From Piezodorus guildinii (lineage: Eukaryota; Arthropoda; Insecta; Hemiptera; Pentatomidae), in contig CM041292.1 of the NCBI GenBank assembly GCA_023052935.1, positions 98,566,237 to 98,630,236 of the forward strand: a stretch of 64,000 bases of DNA. Reading direction: 5' to 3'. A program made the position numbers and the translations under genes. A model generated the notes under the pieces. It ran no database searches. It was not told where the DNA came from and was given only the letters and a program-made list of their open reading frames with translations. Numbering within the stretch: the first letter of the stretch is position 1; every line of letters starts with the position of its first letter. Positions 1-13,200 of this stretch are shown here, piece after piece.

Positions 1-647
1 TTATTGCATTACTTTTGTGAATTACTTCCAGATATTTTATTATTTTCAGCAAAGTTCAATTCTACATTATAACTTCTGATAAATAAAACTATATAAAAAT
101 AATTTTTCTTTTTAACGTTATATTTTAATATTTATTTAAAAAATATATATAATGGAAGTATATTGTATTGATTAAAAAGAATGAAAGAAAAAAAAATGAC
201 AGAAGAATTTGTAAAACAAAAACAACTTAAAAATTCATGAATGAAAACTATTTAAAACTTAAAGTGAACTGAAAAATGACTAAGAGATTCAATAGGTTGT
301 TTGAAGAAAGTAAATATTCTCAGAGTTTCATTCAGTTTCCATTTATGATTCAAAGTAAATGAAATTCTTGTAGTAAAAAATAACTTATAAAAAAAGATCT
401 TCTGGTCGGGATGGTTTACAAGAAATTTGTGTTTTATAAACATAATCCATGGGAAAATTGAGTTTTTGGTAGAATATTTGATGAAAAAAAAATATTGAAG
501 GATGAGTTGGTTCAGGTGGCAGTCAATAATTATTAAATTATTACTGACCGCAACCATCTCCTTTGAAAAAGAAGATATTTGTATTAACATTACATTGAAA
601 TATATAATTGAATTCATCCAGATAAATAAAAAAATGTCAAATCTCAC
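1..647. other. Intron downstream of exon 35 (incomplete)
   Basis: AT-rich intron following the exon 35 donor (GTGAGA on the minus strand). I see no open stretch resembling the C-terminal teneurin exon here, so the gene's last coding exon lies outside the window. Confidence 0.7.
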
Positions 648-1252
648 CTTGCCTGACCCTGTTTCTCCCTCCTTTTCGATAAAGCTGGTGTTAAACTGAG
701 ATCCGAATCGCTTCAATTGTGCTTGGTCCTCTTGTGCCCTCCAAGCATCCTCTTTGACAAAGAAGAAAGCATCCTGTAGGCTGCCATGCAACACCATTGT
801 GAATGGAAGAAGGAAAGTATTATTGAAGACTGATGTTAGAACATCCCTGTAGATGGAGTTGGCGGTTGGGTCACTGTGAATTATAGCACGTCCCTCGTGA
901 GTCCTTGAGACAAGAATGCCCTTTCCGAAGGGTGGTTGTGCCTCGGCCCCTGGTTCAAGTCCAAGCCCAGCCTGTTTGCTGATTCCGAAGGCAGCTCTAA
1001 CTGGATTGAAGTCGGCACTGTTTGAACTGTCTTCTACGTTTATAGGGTTCAACCTTATTTGTGACTGTGGTAAAGAAGACAGCTTATTTTTCATAAACCT
1101 TTCTGATAAGTGAGAGAGAAAACCAGATGTTACTGTGAATGGAGAATCAAAAGTTGAGCCTTGGAGTCCAGGTAATTGGAGGTATCCTTGATCCAGCTGA
1201 GGTGCTAAACTATCGATATCATAACCCAACCGAGACAACCAACTTCTCTCAT
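648..1252 (-). CDS. Ten-m: Ten-m exon 35: linker and ABD-like C-terminal region
   Basis: Largest exon, 605 nt. It starts at TTGCAG|AT with [12 protein letters not shown], which completes a phase-1 codon from exon 34, and ends GETGSGK|GTGAGA in phase 0. It holds the linker leaving the YD barrel and the segment [14 protein letters not shown] ... SVFNNTFLL ... FFFVKEDAW, typical of the teneurin ABD region before the Tox-GHH-like domain. The downstream exon is not in the window. Confidence 0.92.
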
Positions 1253-4200
1253 CTGCAACAATGGAATATAAAATGTTAATAGCAAAACAATTTAAAATTT
1301 TCCTATAAATTATTAAATTGCCTAAATTAATTTTTTTTATAATTTCAATATGTCATGTTGCTCATTATCTCTCAAAAAGATAAAACCAAAATAGCTATGT
1401 AAACCATAAATCTCAATATCCATTTATTAGACACACAATAAGACTCCTTCATTCAATGACCTAATTATTTATTAACAAAAATTAGATTAAATAATAGAAT
1501 TTTTTGTGGATAAAATTTGCTATTATTTTTATTACAAAGAAGAGAGAGGTAGAAGTGGTATATAGTATTAAGATAGATAATTACTTGTTATAATAATAAA
1601 ACAGATTATTAAACTACTACTAAATATATGAAAAATATTTTTTAAATTAAAACAGAAAAAAAATGTTGGTTTAGACGTACCTCCAAGTTGGTGAGGAGTT
1701 TGATGTACATTAATAGGGTCATTTCCATTAAACCTGTACAAATGTAATTTTGTAGGATTCGAAAGTTTTTGCACAACTTCCTGCCACAATGGCGACATCC
1801 ACTGACCTATCAGAGGGTCGTAGACTTTACCACCTGGCATGTGAACCAAGGAGGTGACCTGAAATAGATAAAAAAGTGATTATTAATTGATCAGTAACTT
1901 TAGAACTAAAATTTAATTTAGAAAATATATAAAGTCCTTACATATTTTATATTAATGTTAAATATACAATAGAATATTTTTAATATATTATACATTACAA
2001 ATATAATAGAGTCCTTGAATAATTTAAGTACAAATATTTGAAGTTTTTATTTTCATTTTTGATTTTATGACCGAATGAAAAGACTTGAAGAAAGTAACCA
2101 GTTACTTCAGAACTTAACTATAAAGCAGCATTATAAAACTTATTAATTAACGTTTTATTAGAGATTTTTTTTATTTTCAATCATTTATATGCGAGTGGAA
2201 AGAATTGCGATCGTGAAAATTTTCTAATTCCAGTTTTCAAAGAAAATTAGCTTTTTTAGGGTCTCTTAAGTTCAAATGACTAAGTCCCACAAAAAGGTCT
2301 CTGTGTGTGGTAAGTCTAGCTTAAAAACGATGAGTTCTATAAAACTGAAATTTTGTATTTGACACCGAACATATTAAGGCTCGAGATGTTACAGCAACTT
2401 TTTCATCAAAATCAACTAACCAGAAGAGCAACTTCATACCGTGCATTTTGCACCTTTTAATGTTTTTCTCAAAAATTGTTCTTTTCTAATCGATTTTGAT
2501 TAAACTCGCTATATCAATGCAAAATTTAATTGGCGATATCATACAGGTTTCTTTCTGATTCAAATAGTCTCACAGAACTTAAATGCTCATATTTTAAATT
2601 TTCTTCCTCTAGACTAATTTTTATTTTTTAGATTAAAACAATTAACCTTATCATATTTTTGGCACTGATAAATAAAGGATAGATATATCATTTGAACAGA
2701 TTCGATATTCAAATAATAGAGATAAGAGCAAAAATATTTTTGTATGCAATTTTTGTGTATTTTAACACACAAACTAATATAATGTATAATATATAATATA
2801 CTGTTGGAAAGCTAAAGATTTTAGAAAAAAATATTATCTTATAAACATGATTGTAAAATTTATTGGAGAGCAATGAAAAGCTGATAAAACTAACTGATTC
2901 TTGTGGACACTAATATAATACATTATTTAATAAAACACATGTTTATATCGAAACTCAAAGTAATTAATTCTTTAACCTTTTTTTTTCTCTTTATTTGAAA
3001 ATTCTTTAATTGATTTTAACAATGAGGTAAGTGAAAGTCATGTGTAGCCTGATTATTTCTTGTTAATCTAAGGTACCACTGACCAAATGGAGGTGACACT
3101 GCTTTGAATTTTAAGGGCTTCTTAAAAATAAACAATTAAGGGAAACTAAAAATTATAATTATATAAATACCTGATCTAATAATCCTCCACAAAAGTCAAC
3201 AGGTAAGTACAAATAGGGATTTGAGTCATAAACTATATGGCCATAAGGTGACCTCATTATTTCTCTGATTCCTTCACCATATTGGTTGAAAATCATGACT
3301 GGGGTTCCACATTGGTCTGTAGCAACATAGTACTTGTGCCTGAACACTTGGGCAAAAATTAGGTGACCTCGGTCATCATAAGTCAAAGACATAAGTTTGC
3401 CATCTCTGGGGCTGTAGATATGTGTAACCTGCAACAGTTGAGGAAAATAAAATAATTTGTTTCCATCAATTTTTTAAAATTTTTAATGAAGTCAAGCTAC
3501 AGAATTTTAGAAACTATTTAAAGTTTCCTGAATGTAACTAAAGCAACTATAATTACTACTTTCAAAATATAATTAAAGATACACTTCTTAGGAAAATAAT
3601 AATACCATCCAAAATAGTTGCAAAATCTAATTCATTTTCAATAATTACAAAACAATCCAAGCAGTTGAAAATGAATCAGACTTTGCACGTATTAACATTT
3701 TAAGCTGATAATGGTTTAATTACCTCATCTGGCCTTTTATGATTGGTGTAGAAAAACTGTGTAACATTTCCATAATTATCCTTCCTTGTGGATAACCGAT
3801 CAAGATGGTCATAGTAATATTTCACATCGAAACGACCTCTTTTAGTAGCTCGGACCTGAGAAGAAATATATTTATACATTATATAAAGTAGAATTTTATT
3901 ACATCATGATAATGGTATGATTAAAATGAATTTAATTTTATTAAAGTTATTATTAAGAATTAAAAAAATAAAAATTATTTTCACAAATGGTCTTCAATAA
4001 TTTTTCAACTTATTTATGTGTAAGTGATTAAAAATATTCAATTAAATGCTTATGAAATAAGAGATAATTTTTTATATTCTTTGCATTCAGGAACTTATAT
4101 ATTCTCTTAAATTAGGAACGAAAAATGTAAATTTGTAATCTTGACATTGTTTATTGCATCATCCAACATACCTATATCCATCATACTGGTTCTAATAATT

Positions 4201-7200
4201 ATTTCAAATTAGAAAATTATATTTTTCTAAAAGCCTTTATTACATTAACACTAAAAATTGGAAATCCTAAACTAGTATCACAAAGGCAATAAAACATTTA
4301 TGTCTACTAGCATTATGCTTTGATGGTCATAACAAATATCCACTATTGCTTAAAAAATGATCTGTTCTTACATTGGTTTTGGGCAATAGTGCGATACTCA
4401 CTGCATCACCATTTGACTTAAGTAATATCCTTATTCTAATTCTCACTAAAAAAAATGACCATAAACTAAAATATTCAAGGATAAAAAAATTACTCACCAA
4501 TAAACCTTTAGCATTGTAATGAAACTTCTCTTCACGTGCATTTTGAACAACTAATCCTCTATTGTCGTATCTGTATTGGCCATCGCCAAATTTTACAATA
4601 CGGTCCATCGCATTGTATTCCATAGGAATAGTATTTCCCCTGAAAGACAAATTAATTACGATGTGTACACTTTTTAAAATAAATTACCAATTAAATAGTT
4701 TATTGCTCCATTTAAAAGTATAATGGCAGATTCTCGTGATTTAAAGAAGAATCAAATAGCTCAGAATATAATTATAAGAATAAATTACTAAAAAATAGTT
4801 TTATTTCAGAGCTATATATTCAACTTTAATGTTGAAACAAGAGGATTTATAACAAAAAATAAATAACAACCTGTAAGTGAGTGATAACATATTTCCATTG
4901 GCATCATATTTGAAGCCCCATGGCTCTTGTGCCTCAACAGCTATTAGCTGACCATCAGAATCCCACGTCAAATTTTTAACATTTATGTATGTATTAACAC
5001 CAACATTACGAGTATAAGTTCGAGTTTGGCTGATACGACTGTAATTAATATTAAATTAAGTTTAAAAGCTGATCAATTTTAAAGTTTGTTATAAAATATT
5101 AAAATTATATTTTCTCACTTTCTAGAATCATAAGTGTATTCCATTCGGAAAACTTCCATCCTATGGATCGTGACAGTAACTTGTGTAACTTGAAATTGCT
5201 TATTTGAAATCCTGCTAAAAACTGCAGTAGAATCAGATAATGAAGTCTCATTGGGCGATGGCCAGGTAACCTGAAATTAAATTATATTTTTGTTTTTCAT
5301 TTTTACTCTTACACTTCAATTAGTGTCTTCTTAGACATGACAAATATTTCCATAGTTTAATAAAAAGCTTATCAATATAAGTCTCTATAAACGATATAAT
5401 AAAATAAATTAACATATAAAGAAATTGTATTCTCACCATAAATTGACCCATTTGACTTTTTGCTCCTGTTTTTGGATTGTACTGAACTGAGTATTCTGGT
5501 AAAGTTTGACCACCAATCCTTCCTTGTAATGAAGTCAGCCTGAAGTTGTCATCATATTGATACATGAATTTAGAGTTACTTAATCCAGTTTTAGGTCCGT
5601 AGTCAAGCCTATGATAAAAATTTCCATCAGTTACAATAGTAAAAATAAACATGCTATTTACTGTTACTGACTAAAATTTAAGTCTAATCATGATAAGTAA
5701 TTCCCATCATGCAGATTAAATTGTTTAAAAAGCTAAATGTTTGCTAAATATAAATAAATCAAGAGTAGCAAATATATACTTATTTAATAACATTTTACCT
5801 TTCTTCCGTAAGTAAACCTCCAGAATATTGATAGTCCCATCGATACTCAAAATCTTTTTCAAAATGTAGTACTTGACTAGGGAGCCCAGAATCTGGCCAA
5901 TGTTTGAGTTGTGTTATTCCATCTCCGTGAACCACCTAAAAGTTAGAAATATAAATTACAATGAGAAATTAACAAACGACTGAGGAGTTAAAAACATGGG
6001 CTGAAATGCCGGAACACATAAAAGATTTAAATTTGTCTGATGTTCCTCTAACAATCAAAGTCTCTCCATTATAGTGTAAAATTTTTAATATATTTGAATA
6101 AGATAATTCCTTAACTTGAGATTATTAAAACTCATATTTGATAAAGTATTGACTTAAATAAAATGAGGTTTTGATAAATAAATTCCTTATGTATATTATT
6201 TTTTTTAATTTTCGATCCTTAACTAGTGAATTGACTATGATAAAGTTAAGCATATCTTTATTTGTATTGATAACAAGAAAGGAAGAAGTATTTTTTGCAC
6301 AAGCCAACCATCAACCCGAGAGAGGTTAGCTATTCTCGCTTATTTCATGAATATTTTACAGTTAGCTCAAACTAATTTCAGACAAAATATAATCCTTTGA
6401 AACTTGTATATTTTAACATTTTACAAATCTACAGCATTCACATCAGATTCTGACCCACTGCTGTGTGTTTTTTTGAGATCAGACATCTTCGTAGCCCTTA
6501 TCTCATAAAAAATTAAGAGGCAGACCTGTGAAACGGAATTTGTTTGGCCATATTTAAATAATAAGTTATCACAAATTTAGTGCCTCAATCTCAGTAGAGT
6601 CTGAAAGGATGGTGATCTATCACACAGAGTTAAATTTTAAAATAATGAATATTCTTTTAGGTAGGTGGAAATATATAAGCTAAACTAAAAAAATGAGAAA
6701 ATAGAGATAATGTTTTGTTTTTTCAAGGCACAGAACATTATGATAATCAATGCATTATTATTGATTATGATCAACCTACTTGTATTTTAATTAGATAAAC
6801 CCAGTCAGCGTTTCTTTGAAAAAATATTAGCTTCTACATAGGTAAGTCAAAGGTCAGATGTGTTACTTAAAAATCTGACTTAAAAAAATGCCGATGTTAT
6901 TATTACCTCAGCTAATTGGCCTGAAGGGTGATATCTATACAAAACACGTGCACCATCTCCGGGATATACTATCTGAAGTAATTTTCCTGCGTGTGTATAA
7001 TGGAGCAAGTAGGACTTTGTTGAACCTACAAGTTAAAGAACAATGAGATTTATTAATGATTAAAAAAAAAAAACATTGCAGTATAATTAGCTTGTATAAT
7101 TACCAGGTGGAGTGTATGTAAATCTGACAAATCCAATAGATGGCTGGCAGGAGACAGAATGTTTTGCTCCTGAAGCCAAAACAATGTGCCTCAATCCAGC

Positions 7201-10200
7201 ATGCTCATCATAGACTAAAGAGACTTTTCTTCCACTACCCAGAGTTATTTGAGTTACCTGTTGTAACAAAGCAATATGAATATAATGTAATCATCGATCA
7301 AGTTCTAAAACTAATATCAATGAGCAGTCAATTAACTTACTAAGTTAAGGTCATTATATGTATAACGAATGACACCATCTTGTTTGGTTTTGACCTCAGA
7401 CAGCAAACCATGCCTGTCATAAGAATATGTTTCTGCTTGCATACCCCATTTCCATCCTTCGATTCTATTAAACCTATAAGAAAATATATTGCTATAGATA
7501 TGTGTTCCCTTAAAGGTTAATATAGTAGTTTTATTGAAAATATAAAATTAATAATAACACTGAATGAACCAATGCTTCATATCACATTTGAATGACTACA
7601 TTTTACAATCAGTAGTCAACATTATCAAAAAATCTGACAGGATTGTAAAATAGAAGAAAAGTGTATTTGCTCACCTATCATATGTAATGTTGAGAGTTCT
7701 AGTATTTGCTGGTCTCCAAGATGTTGGTAGGCCATGGTTATTATAAGTGATACTCAGAATAGGTACTTGGTCTTTATCATAAACAGTTCTTTTGCTTTTA
7801 CCCTGGTCATACTCAATACCGAGAACTTTTGAACTATTCACCTATAGAAAGCATAAAAACAATAAATATAAATTATAAAATTACTGGGAAAAGCATAAAA
7901 ATTCAAATTATGAGAGCGAATTTTCAAGAATGTAAAAAAGTAATAAATCAATATTAAAAAACTGAAAAATTTAATAACCTTCTTGTTAAAGAGTTGCTGA
8001 TCTGCATTAAAAATAATTATTTTGTAGTTTCAAGTAAAAACTTCTTACTCAAGTAAGTAAGGGGTTTGGTTTCAAACATTCAAAAATAGATTTTATCCAA
8101 AGAAATAATGTCTATTATGACAAAAAAAGAAGAATGCATGGAATCTAAATTACTTTTGGGTTAACTATTCATTGATAAAAAATTGTGAATGACAGTAACT
8201 TCTCCAGTGATTTGTAATTTTAATATATTTTCATTAACTGATATTACCATCGAAATTCATTAACATAAATCTGTTAAATTTACTAATCTTCTGAGGGTTT
8301 TATTAGTTTTAAATGGTCTAATATTAACAATGAAATTAAAATTAAGTACCCATAGATGGCTGTGAACTGTGTGTTGGTTGTTAGCGGCATCTCCAACGAG
8401 AGTATAAGTAGCAGCCATGCTATTAGTAATGCCATGCCTTGTGGTGGACTGGCGACTCCACATCGGCCACATCTCAGCCTGCACTGGCATAGCTAGTTCC
8501 AGGAGAGGGTGTCGTGCCCCAGGCCTCAACTCCACTCGCCCCTGAGCATTGGTGCTCATTACGACAGTTCTGTTGTGTAGCAGTCCAGCCTCAGCCATCA
8601 CAGATAGGCCTACAATAAGAAGAAAAGATTTCTGTAATTCAACTAATAACTAAGGTGTTAGTTTTAATTAATTGAGATAATAATCAGCTTTTAGCAATTC
8701 CAATATCTCATTAAAAAAAAATTTCTTTTTTGATTCATTGAAATTTACAACTATATTGAAATCATAAAGTAAGTAAATAAGCCACATGATTATTATAAGT
8801 TATAAAGTCTTGTGAAGGAACTACCCATAGACAGCACTTAAATATCTAATATGAGTATTATGAACACTTTTTTAAGATTTGTCCTCAGTCCACTCACTTG
8901 AAACAAGATTGCACCTTTCTGACCTTTACATTCCTAACCATGGAACAAAACTTTTGATCGTTCCTTTATTGTCCAATCTACTACCCTCTGGAATTGTCTA
9001 CCAATCTAGATCCGCCATGCTGCCTCTGTATTCTCATTCAAATATCAACTTTTCTAATATCTTCTTTCATCTCAACCAGATGCTCAGAACTTATATATTT
9101 TAATTTCAGATATCTCAAAACTTCCACTTAACTACAAAAGACTCCTCTACATGACTATCATTAGGCCTATATGGACTTACGGAGTTGAGCTTTGGGGCTC
9201 TACTAAACCTTCAAATTCTTCCCGGATCCAATCCTTACAATCCAAAATCCTCAATGCTCCTTACTTTGTCACAAATAAGCTCATCCATAAAGACCTAAAT
9301 ATTCCATTTGTTGCTGATCTAGCCCGAACCAGATATCGCTCCTTCCATAACAAACTCTTCTCCCACTCTAACCCACTAGTTTCAATCCTTGCTTCCTCTT
9401 CCATTCCTGACAATCCTCCGAGGCGTCTGAAAAGAAGATGGCCCCGAGACCTTCTAGTTTAGAAAAGTTACAGGAGTGCTGCCATTGGGTAGTTCTTCCT
9501 CAAGTCTGTATCACGCTGTTTATCTTTTGTCATCTACATATTTACTTGTTGTATTTTGAAATACAGTTGTAAATTTCAATAAATGATGTTATAAAAAAAA
9601 AAAAAAAAATTCAGATATAAAACTTCGAACAAATGAAAACAATTGTTCAATGCCAAAATTTAAATTTTGTTTGTCGAATCATTTATTTTTTGTTGGTCAC
9701 AATTATCATTGGAAGATTTTTTTTTTTTTTTTTTTTTTTGTAGTATATTTTTTGTGTTGTATATTAGTATTAGAGAAGGAAGAAGTCTCTTCTCCACTGT
9801 AAATAATAATTAATTATGTTCCACTTTTCTGTTTTCCACACATATTAATATATTTCAATTGTAAATAACTGTTATTTTTAAGGGATCCAGTCCCAGAATA
9901 AAATTATTTTCTATTTAAAGTTATGAGGTCTCTAGGCCCTCTTTTTTTCATACAGCTCAAGGATTATTGGGAATACTTAGGGATGATGGAACATAGACAA
10001 GCGGGTTTGTACAGACAGAGAGTTTGGAATTAAAAGAGTTATAAAACTGTTTTTAAAATTTCGAAAGTAATTTCTATATTATAAACATATCCAGAACTGA
10101 AACTAGTATTAGTTCATATTACTTTGATATTATTATCAATACAGAATAGTATAGAGGAATTAATTAATTACAATTTAACACACTCACGCTAGGCTGAAAT

Positions 10201-13200
10201 TCCTATTTTTCTCCCTTTGGCAATTACTTTCAAAGTGCTTTGATCTATCAGGCTGGAATGTCATTAATACTTATATATAAAAAAGAACTAGAAGAGTGTA
10301 TAGCTGTTGTTGTGATCCATCAGTGGTACACACCGGTGTGAACGTATTAATAATAATAGAAAAATTAGTTGATTCATGAATTTATTTATTAATGTGAAGT
10401 AACAGAGTGCTTTGCATTCAAAGATGTCGATTTGATAAACATTTGTAGAAAAACTGAAGGTTATAGCTTTTGAATCTTCCATTACTGCCATAATTATGAA
10501 ATTTCGACCCTTTTCCTCAAATTTATAAATTTATTTAACATTGAATTTCACTGAAATAATAGAAAAGAAAACAACAACTAACAAAATCATTAAAGTTGAA
10601 TATATATAAAATCTTACCATCTCTAATAGCGATTCGATCATTGTTCATACTGATTCCCACACGATGAAGCTCTGTTGTCATTGGATGAACAGGCAAGGTG
10701 ATGTAAACTTCAAGTTCATCTTTTTGACCAAGTTGTGAAGTTAGTAACATTGTTTCTCCAGTGGGAAGAACTGCATCAACTAAGCGACCAAGTGAGTCGT
10801 AGTTGTACAAATAGGTTGATCCGCCCTGAAAAATAAAGGTTGTTTAATTGGAAAATAAACAATAAATTACATTATAAGGTAACTGAAAAAAACAGATACT
10901 TAATTAGCTGACATATAAATTTAAAAGACTCAAAATTTTGTCACTACTAAATACTAAAATATAATAATTATAGTTAATAAATAATAATACTTACAGATAC
11001 TGAGGAGTCAGATCTACTTGTGAGGAGCCCAGATGTAGGATCATAATCAAGAACAATTTCAGAACGACCTTTCTCAACAAACTTAGTCAAAAACCCTATT
11101 CCAGATATATTCAGTTCTGATTTGTGGTCCTGTGTATTTTCTATTGCGCTCACCTAAAAAAGTAGTTCAATATTAATTTTTAAGAATCCAATTTAAATAA
11201 TAATTGATATTTAAAAGTAGTATTTTTATAGCATAGGAACATACTACGTTGCTGTAGTCTCTCAAGAAGAGAATTTTATTTCCAGAGCTGTCGGTAACTG
11301 TTGATAACTTTCCAAAACTTGTATTTTTGCTGTAGAGGAATGTGTATTTTGGTTTGCCAGTTGTGATGTCTCTGGTTGAAATGTGCTGTCCATAGCGATT
11401 AAAAACATAAATTTCCTCTGTGGCCGGGTACGGTATTCTGAACTCTCCATTTTCATCGTGAGTTGGAAGATAATGCTCCAGGGCCAAGATATGCAAATTA
11501 CCCTAAAAAATAAAATGTCAAATAAGAATAACAATTTTTGTTTTAATTCCATATATTATGATGTAATAAATTTTCTCTTTTAAATTGTAAAGAAAAGTGT
11601 TGGAATCTCCTGTAAATCTAATATTCCCTCAACAAATGAGAAACAAACTTAGTTTGGAGTTTGTCAACAACTAATTTTTAACTGGTTAATTTATTGTCGC
11701 CTCTTTTCGAATTTTCGCTCTTTAGTATTATTTTATTTTTTAAGTTTAATTTTTTTTACTTTAATGTTATTGAAAATATGATTAATTATATCATGATTAT
11801 ATTATGATATATACATCACACATGATATAATTGCTCCAGAATACAGTAGATAGTTTATATCTGGCAAAAAAGAATATAAATAATCACTCCTCATGATAAT
11901 AAAAAAAGTAGAAGTTATAAATCTGAATATATTTATTCCATCTGATATATCCTATTTTTCAACAAATGTGAGTCTGAGTTTAATGAACTTTATTAATTTT
12001 TAATTCAAATTTATTTTAAAAGTTAGAAATAAGTTTAATTTAAATTCAAGTTGATATTTTAATCATGAAATAATTAAACATTTATGCTGGCTATATTCAG
12101 GTGAAGCAGACACATATTTATTTTGTACTTAGAACCGCAACTATCATAGTTCTATTGTGATGAATAAAGTTTATAATTGTAAATAAATTCAAGTCATTCA
12201 TTATTACCTGATCCGCAACATTGACAATTCCATCTGGGCTCACTGCAACAGCAGATATTGAAGTAAATCTTGCAGTCGTTGATAACAATGTTTCTTTTGA
12301 ATTACTGGTTTCACTGAAGCATGAACATGGCGAAGTACTATTGCTGGCACAATCACATAATCTAAGAAAAAATAAAGAGAAATTATACTTCAAAGCAATT
12401 TCAATTAGAATACATTTTGTCTATTTGGATTAATCCATACGTTTTGTCATTATTTTGTTGAACTTTTCCAGCAAAATAAGCCATTTTTCCTGATGCATCC
12501 ACAACCCTAATAGCATTTACTTTCTGAGAATCTGTGTCTGCAATGTATAATAAACCATCTGGGCTAAATGCAAGAGCAAGTACTGGGCCAAGTGCAGTTG
12601 AAGTAGCAACAGTTCCTTCTTCAGTCTACATAATAAGTAAAAGTGTTAGTTAATTATTTAATTACTGATACAAATAAAATTAAAAGATAAACATAAAATG
12701 TCAATAATTTAATGTTAAAACAATTTTTGAAACAATACATTTTTATATATTTACCTGAACCTGCTTCTCTTCTTCATGTTTTTCTGCTGCATTAGAATGG
12801 CAGTGAAGTGGAGTTCCAGCTACAAGACGTACTTTTAAATCAGATGTAAGCTTCAAGACAAGACGGTCATCAATAAAATGTAGTGACCCATCTAATGCAC
12901 TTAAAGCAAGACCAGTTGGCCATTGCAGCTGAGCCTAAAAGAGAAAGAACATAAGATAATACAGAGCAAGAAATCATGAATTAAAAAAAAATTATTATCT
13001 TTAAGATCAAACAATATTTATAAGTATTTTTAAACCATAACTAGTAAAAAAAAATTTTTGTTTTTCTTTTACAAGCACAAAGTATCCTCAAAGAATGGCT
13101 GTTTATTTTTATGTATGAAGTATACTTAACAAAACACAAATATTTTTCTACTCTACAACTGTAGGACAGCAATGAGAGATAGGTGGAATATACAGCTTTG

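Larger units (their letters stand above)
8610..10617. other. Intron 21 with nested LINEs
   Basis: 2.0 kb intron. 8878-9930 holds a CR1/jockey-like LINE remnant interrupted by a younger jockey-like insertion (separate entries). 9930-10617 is AT-rich without recognised content. Confidence 0.8.

Noticed and set aside
648..1252. Active toxin domain at the teneurin C-terminus
   Set aside because: The Tox-GHH-like domain would be in the next exon, outside the window, and nothing in exon 35 shows nuclease motifs.
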